Positions 58,472-61,566 of a DNA stretch of 61,566 bases are shown here, piece after piece. The notes under the pieces are model-generated. The model was not told where the DNA came from. It worked only from the letters and a program-made list of their open reading frames with translations, and made no database searches. Each line of letters begins with the position of its first letter. Position 1 is the first letter of the stretch. The translations under genes were made by a program, and so were the position numbers. Origin of the DNA: DATGFK01 sp040007395 (GTDB lineage Bacteria; Chloroflexota; Anaerolineae; Aggregatilineales; UBA2796); assembly GCA_040007395.1 (NCBI GenBank), contig JBDTVG010000179.1, forward strand, positions 1 to 61,566, written 5' to 3'.

Positions 58472-59850
58472 TTCGAAAATGTTACAGTATACTGATACTG
58501 CGAGAACACTATCAATGTGGCATAGGGTTCACTGTGCCACGCAATATTCACCGTTAAATCGACCGCCTGCCCAGGCAGTACATCCGTTGCAGGGATTTCC
58601 GCTGCCATCTTGGGTCCTACCGGATAGTTCTGATACCCATAAATCACCTGCACAGCCTGATCATCAAGCCGCAAGGTAGTATAGTGGGTGTTGAAAATAC
58701 GCAACCGGAAAACAGCGACATTTTGTCGGGTTTCTACAGAAATGACCTCAACCCCTACATTGGGTATAACGGGAGTAGAGGTTAGAGTCGGTGTCGGCAT
58801 GTCCATTTTAGGCAGATCCAGTCCAGCGACAGATCCATTGCCGCTAAGCTCCAGATCGGCTAGATACTTGGCGATAACGACCATCCGGTTCGAGGTGGGT
58901 TCATTTGTATCGGGATCATGCTCACCAATGAGCGTGAGAACCAGCCCCGGACCACTCTGTTGGAATAAACTGGTATCGCTCCGGTTGACGACGTTCCGGG
59001 ACTCAAACGCGAAGCGCTGCGAAGTTCCGGTATTCATTTGCAAAACAAAAGTGGTGCCGTTGGTCATTTTCTCGAAGAGTGTTGCGTTTTCCGGTGACCA
59101 AGGGATACCCACTACAGGTCGGATAATCAAGCCGGATAGATAGGAGACGGTATCCGGATTCTCAGCGTAGTTCCATTCAGTCGTTTGGATGATTTTCCGC
59201 TGGACAATAAAAACACGCGGCTGTTTTTCAGTGTCCTGAATCACACGCAAATTGACTGGAAAAACTGTTGAACTTCGACTGCTTGTGTCGCCGCCCTGAA
59301 TAATGCTATCTTGGGCATCGAATGCCAATGGCGTTGGCGTTGGGCTGAAGATGGCGGTTATCGTTGGCTTCTGTATTGCTGTCCCCTTTAAGACGGCTTG
59401 ACCTTTGTTACGTGAGGTGTTGATGAAGATAAACCCAAAAACCAGCAGACTTAATCCCAGCATGAATAAGGTAACCATAGGGCGCTTTTTTGTTTGAGGC
59501 ACGTCCACTTCAAGGGCAGGTCGTACCACCTCAGCGTTAGCCGCTGCCGCGTCGCGTACCTGCTTGGGCACCCGAACCCAGATTTCGCCGTTAGGCAGAA
59601 CGGGTACCATATGTTCCTGTACATAGTATTGGTCGATGATCTGGTTGACCGCTTTTAACTCCATCGCGTCTGAGCCAACGACCCCTTCGCTGTGAATAAA
59701 CCGCTCATAAATCGCTCGATACTGTCGCTGGCGTTCCGTGGGAACCCCTTCCCAAAGGGCCTCAACTTCAGCTAGCGACAGGTGGCGTAGGGCTTCAATA
59801 GAATAATAGGTGAGTCCGTCTGGCTTGGTAACTGGGGTTAGTGTACTCAT
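58468..59850 (-). CDS. single-pass membrane protein of conjugation unit
   Basis: The 460-residue product has a cytoplasmic-looking helical part (1-125), one membrane helix (about 126-144, MVTLFMLGLSLLVFGFIFI) and a large extracytoplasmic part with a TPTPTLTSTP linker near 350-360 and beta-rich C-terminus. The layout recalls VirB10/TrbI-like or peptidoglycan-spanning T4SS proteins, but no motif is decisive. Coupled to both neighbours by ATGA/GTGA overlaps. Confidence 0.65.
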   Translation of the reverse strand: MSTLTPVTKPDGLTYYSIEALRHLSLAEVEALWEGVPTERQRQYRAIYERFIHSEGVVGSDAMELKAVNQIIDQYYVQEHMVPVLPNGEIWVRVPKQVRDAAAANAEVVRPALEVDVPQTKKRPMVTLFMLGLSLLVFGFIFINTSRNKGQAVLKGTAIQKPTITAIFSPTPTPLAFDAQDSIIQGGDTSSRSSTVFPVNLRVIQDTEKQPRVFIVQRKIIQTTEWNYAENPDTVSYLSGLIIRPVVGIPWSPENATLFEKMTNGTTFVLQMNTGTSQRFAFESRNVVNRSDTSLFQQSGPGLVLTLIGEHDPDTNEPTSNRMVVIAKYLADLELSGNGSVAGLDLPKMDMPTPTLTSTPVIPNVGVEVISVETRQNVAVFRLRIFNTHYTTLRLDDQAVQVIYGYQNYPVGPKMAAEIPATDVLPGQAVDLTVNIAWHSEPYATLIVFSQYQYTVTFSK

Positions 59851-61566
59851 TCGCGGTAGCCTTCCTTGCCAGTAACTGGCATTTCAGTCGCTGTATTGAC
59901 TGGAACTTGCCGACTCCCATAAGCCGAAATATCGCTGGGCAGCATTCGCGCTGTGTGTTCAAGCCGCTGGGTGCTGGCGAGGCTGTCCTGCCAGGACTGA
60001 CCCCGTACCTCATGTTGATGATGAATGAGACTGTCGCGGCTCTCAGGAGACAGTTTACCGTCAGGATTGCTTTTTACCTCTTGAATGATATGTTCCACCG
60101 CTTTGCCAGACAGTCCCATGGTTAGCGCCTGATCCGCAAACATCTGGAACCGTGGCACATCCCGCTCGATAGGATCAATCGTTTTACCGTTACGCAGCAC
60201 AGGGGTGAGATCCAGCGCACCCGCCATGGCGGCGGAGATACCTGTATTATCCGTGCCAATGCGACCCGTTGCCGCATTCTCTTGTTGCAGGCTGTCAATG
60301 GCTTTGCTCATGACCAGTCCCACATTGTTGGAGCCATTTTGAGTCAGGCGGCCTTCCACCTGTTCAAACCGTTTTTGAGTATCTGCTGCCTGTACTGAAC
60401 GGCTCAGTAATTCAGCAGATCGCGTCAATGCGTCACCCGCTCTCATGGCAGTCGCTTCAAGCCGAGTGGCGGCTCCTTCTATCGCTTTGCCAGAACCATC
60501 ACTGCCCTCTGATTGGTTAGCGTTGCTGTTGGCGGCTAGCGTGCGCTGCATATCCTGCTGAATGGTTTCGTCCAGATTGCCGTCGTTGTTCAAGGGTAGA
60601 CTGTTGTTATTGGGATGCCCCTCATTTATTGATGACTGTACTGGCGTGAACTTTTCGTCCACCCCCCAGCCAGATAGCTTATCAATGGGGGCATCTCCAC
60701 GCCGAAAGGCATCTCCAGCCTCACCCCGCAGTGGTGAACCGCCTTGCCCACTCTTGGCTGCGGTGCCAGATTCCCAAGTTGGCCCCACCAGAGCATTTTC
60801 CATCAGTTGGCCGATGTTGGGACGCAGCATGGATCGCCGCCAATACTGATTTCCGGCTTCGTCGAGATAGGCCTCTTCATGTTGCGGATTACGATCAGTC
60901 AACAGGGCAGATCCTACGGATGGCCCCGCGAGTCGCTTAACGACACTGCCCGTGAGCGGTACGGCGCTAGTGATGCTTTCGCCAACCGCCTTGACGGAAG
61001 CCCCTTCGATGTACTGATTGGCGGCTTCCCCCAACGAGGTTTCACGTAAACCAGGTAAGCGCGTCAAGACGTAGGCCGCGCCATCTAATGCTTTGGTGCC
61101 GCCCATAGCCACACCTGCGGCTTGCGCCCAAGTACTGCCATTTGCTAGAGCGCTGTAGCCACCGGTTAATCCTCCTACACCATCCGCTATGCCCGTTCCT
61201 AACAGGGCTACACTACCGACCATGGCGCCGCCAGCGGCAAGCGCCAGATTTGCCGAGGCACCCGCCATCGTCCCCGGTGAAACAATAACATTGCCTGTGG
61301 CATTGCCAAAAGCCTCAAACAGCCGATTGAAGGCGTTCCAAACTGCCTTGAGGCCCGAAATGAGCAAGATGCCCATGACGAGTAGGCCTACGACGGAGAC
61401 TCCTAACGTAATGAGCGCACTACCTGTATTGGCAGCGGCGATATAAAGGGCAACGACCAGTGCTTGCAACAGCGCAATTACGATGGCTTGGATGATCAGG
61501 GCAAACCAGTGGTCAATAATCGCCCAAGCCACTGGCTCAGTACGTTTGAAGAACGCGAACAGAATG
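59847..61566 (-). CDS. TrbL/VirB6-like polytopic membrane protein (cut by window edge)
   Basis: The gene runs off the right edge; the frame remains open to 61566 beyond an internal GTG at 61532. The N-terminal visible part has several hydrophobic stretches (IIQAIVIALLQALVVALYIAAA, ALITLGVSVVGLLVMGILLISGL, ANLALAAGGAMVGSVALLG), then a long hydrophilic tail rich in Ser, Asn, Gln (about 270-560 from the GTG). This is the layout of TrbL/VirB6 channel proteins of ICEs. It lies first in a visible coupled group, so the rest of the secretion system should lie just beyond the edge. The ATG of the next gene overlaps its stop by 4 bp. Confidence 0.72.
   Translation of the reverse strand, partial: ILFAFFKRTEPVAWAIIDHWFALIIQAIVIALLQALVVALYIAAANTGSALITLGVSVVGLLVMGILLISGLKAVWNAFNRLFEAFGNATGNVIVSPGTMAGASANLALAAGGAMVGSVALLGTGIADGVGGLTGGYSALANGSTWAQAAGVAMGGTKALDGAAYVLTRLPGLRETSLGEAANQYIEGASVKAVGESITSAVPLTGSVVKRLAGPSVGSALLTDRNPQHEEAYLDEAGNQYWRRSMLRPNIGQLMENALVGPTWESGTAAKSGQGGSPLRGEAGDAFRRGDAPIDKLSGWGVDEKFTPVQSSINEGHPNNNSLPLNNDGNLDETIQQDMQRTLAANSNANQSEGSDGSGKAIEGAATRLEATAMRAGDALTRSAELLSRSVQAADTQKRFEQVEGRLTQNGSNNVGLVMSKAIDSLQQENAATGRIGTDNTGISAAMAGALDLTPVLRNGKTIDPIERDVPRFQMFADQALTMGLSGKAVEHIIQEVKSNPDGKLSPESRDSLIHHQHEVRGQSWQDSLASTQRLEHTARMLPSDISAYGSRQVPVNTATEMPVTGKEGYRE

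Larger units (their letters stand above)
12871..61566. mobile_element. integrative and conjugative element (left end in tRNA, right end outside window)
   Basis: The element is inferred from content and a boundary. The boundary is the T-arm and 3' end of the CAT tRNA, where the integrase reading frame ends inside the tRNA. The contents are a large serine recombinase, XRE repressor, PRTRC cluster, primase, RHH-like mobilisation protein, HxH relaxase, VirD4-type coupling protein and a TrbL/VirB6-like protein. I could not find a second copy of the tRNA 3' end in the window, so the right attachment site and the rest of the type IV secretion genes should lie beyond 61566. The exact crossover point is not determined. 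Whether all cargo belongs to one element, or whether elements are nested (for example around the RHS locus), is open. Confidence 0.75.

Noticed and set aside
12897..61566. Right attachment site within the window
   Set aside because: No second copy of the tRNA 3' end was found by eye; the conjugation genes still continue at the right edge.

Overview
The window joins about 12.6 kb of ordinary bacterial chromosome to about 48.7 kb of an integrated conjugative element (ICE) that runs off the right edge. The secreted proteins carry long Thr/Pro linkers (TPT/TAT type), FG-GAP/VCBS-like beta-propeller repeats and a giant YD-repeat protein. With mid-range GC this suggests a member of the Chloroflexota; that placement is an inference from protein style, not from a marker gene.

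Chromosomal part (1-12.6 kb): a secreted FG-GAP repeat protein; a membrane fatty-acid desaturase; tRNA-Phe; an SPFH/flotillin-like membrane protein; two Na+(K+)/H+ antiporters, one of CPA1 type and one of CPA2 type, the latter paired with a small PII/CutA-like protein; and a trehalose operon (PA14-SH3 protein, otsB, otsA). Together they read as membrane, ion and osmotic homeostasis. A tRNA cluster Pro-Gly-Met/Ile2(CAT) follows.

The element starts in the 3' half of the CAT tRNA, where a large serine recombinase is read antisense and ends inside the tRNA gene. Next come an XRE repressor with palindromic operators, and a two-gene NB-ARC/TPR (NLR-like) operon whose small partner shares a short Gly-rich IQG-IV-IGG-Q-F motif with the NLR. 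This may be an immune signalling pair. It is followed by about 0.5 kb of non-coding DNA that folds into nested hairpins (a candidate structured RNA) and by a set of small accessory genes: a SLOG/RNase H-like fusion, a Vsr/DUF559-like nuclease, and a PRTRC-type cluster with a ubiquitin-like protein, an E2-like protein and an E1/ThiF protein. Inside that cluster lies a 360-bp control region with six copies of a palindromic repeat.

From 27 to 42 kb lie a companion protein plus a 1490-residue methyltransferase-helicase fusion, an AEP/RepB-type primase, small cargo genes, a block of about ten back-to-back hairpins bracketed by 36-bp direct repeats (probable oriT or single-strand origin region), then a ribbon-helix-helix-like mobilisation protein, an HxH relaxase, the VirD4-type coupling protein, an HU-like protein and two response regulators. 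From 42.4 to 54.8 kb is a polymorphic toxin locus: an upstream RHS remnant, a 3703-residue secreted YD-repeat toxin with a C39/papain-like cysteine peptidase tip, a small likely immunity gene, and a displaced orphan RHS tip. The end of the window, on the minus strand, holds a GNAT enzyme with a hybrid membrane/GAF histidine kinase, and a translationally coupled set: a TrbL/VirB6-like membrane protein (cut by the edge), a single-pass membrane protein, and a degenerate histidine-kinase-like protein.
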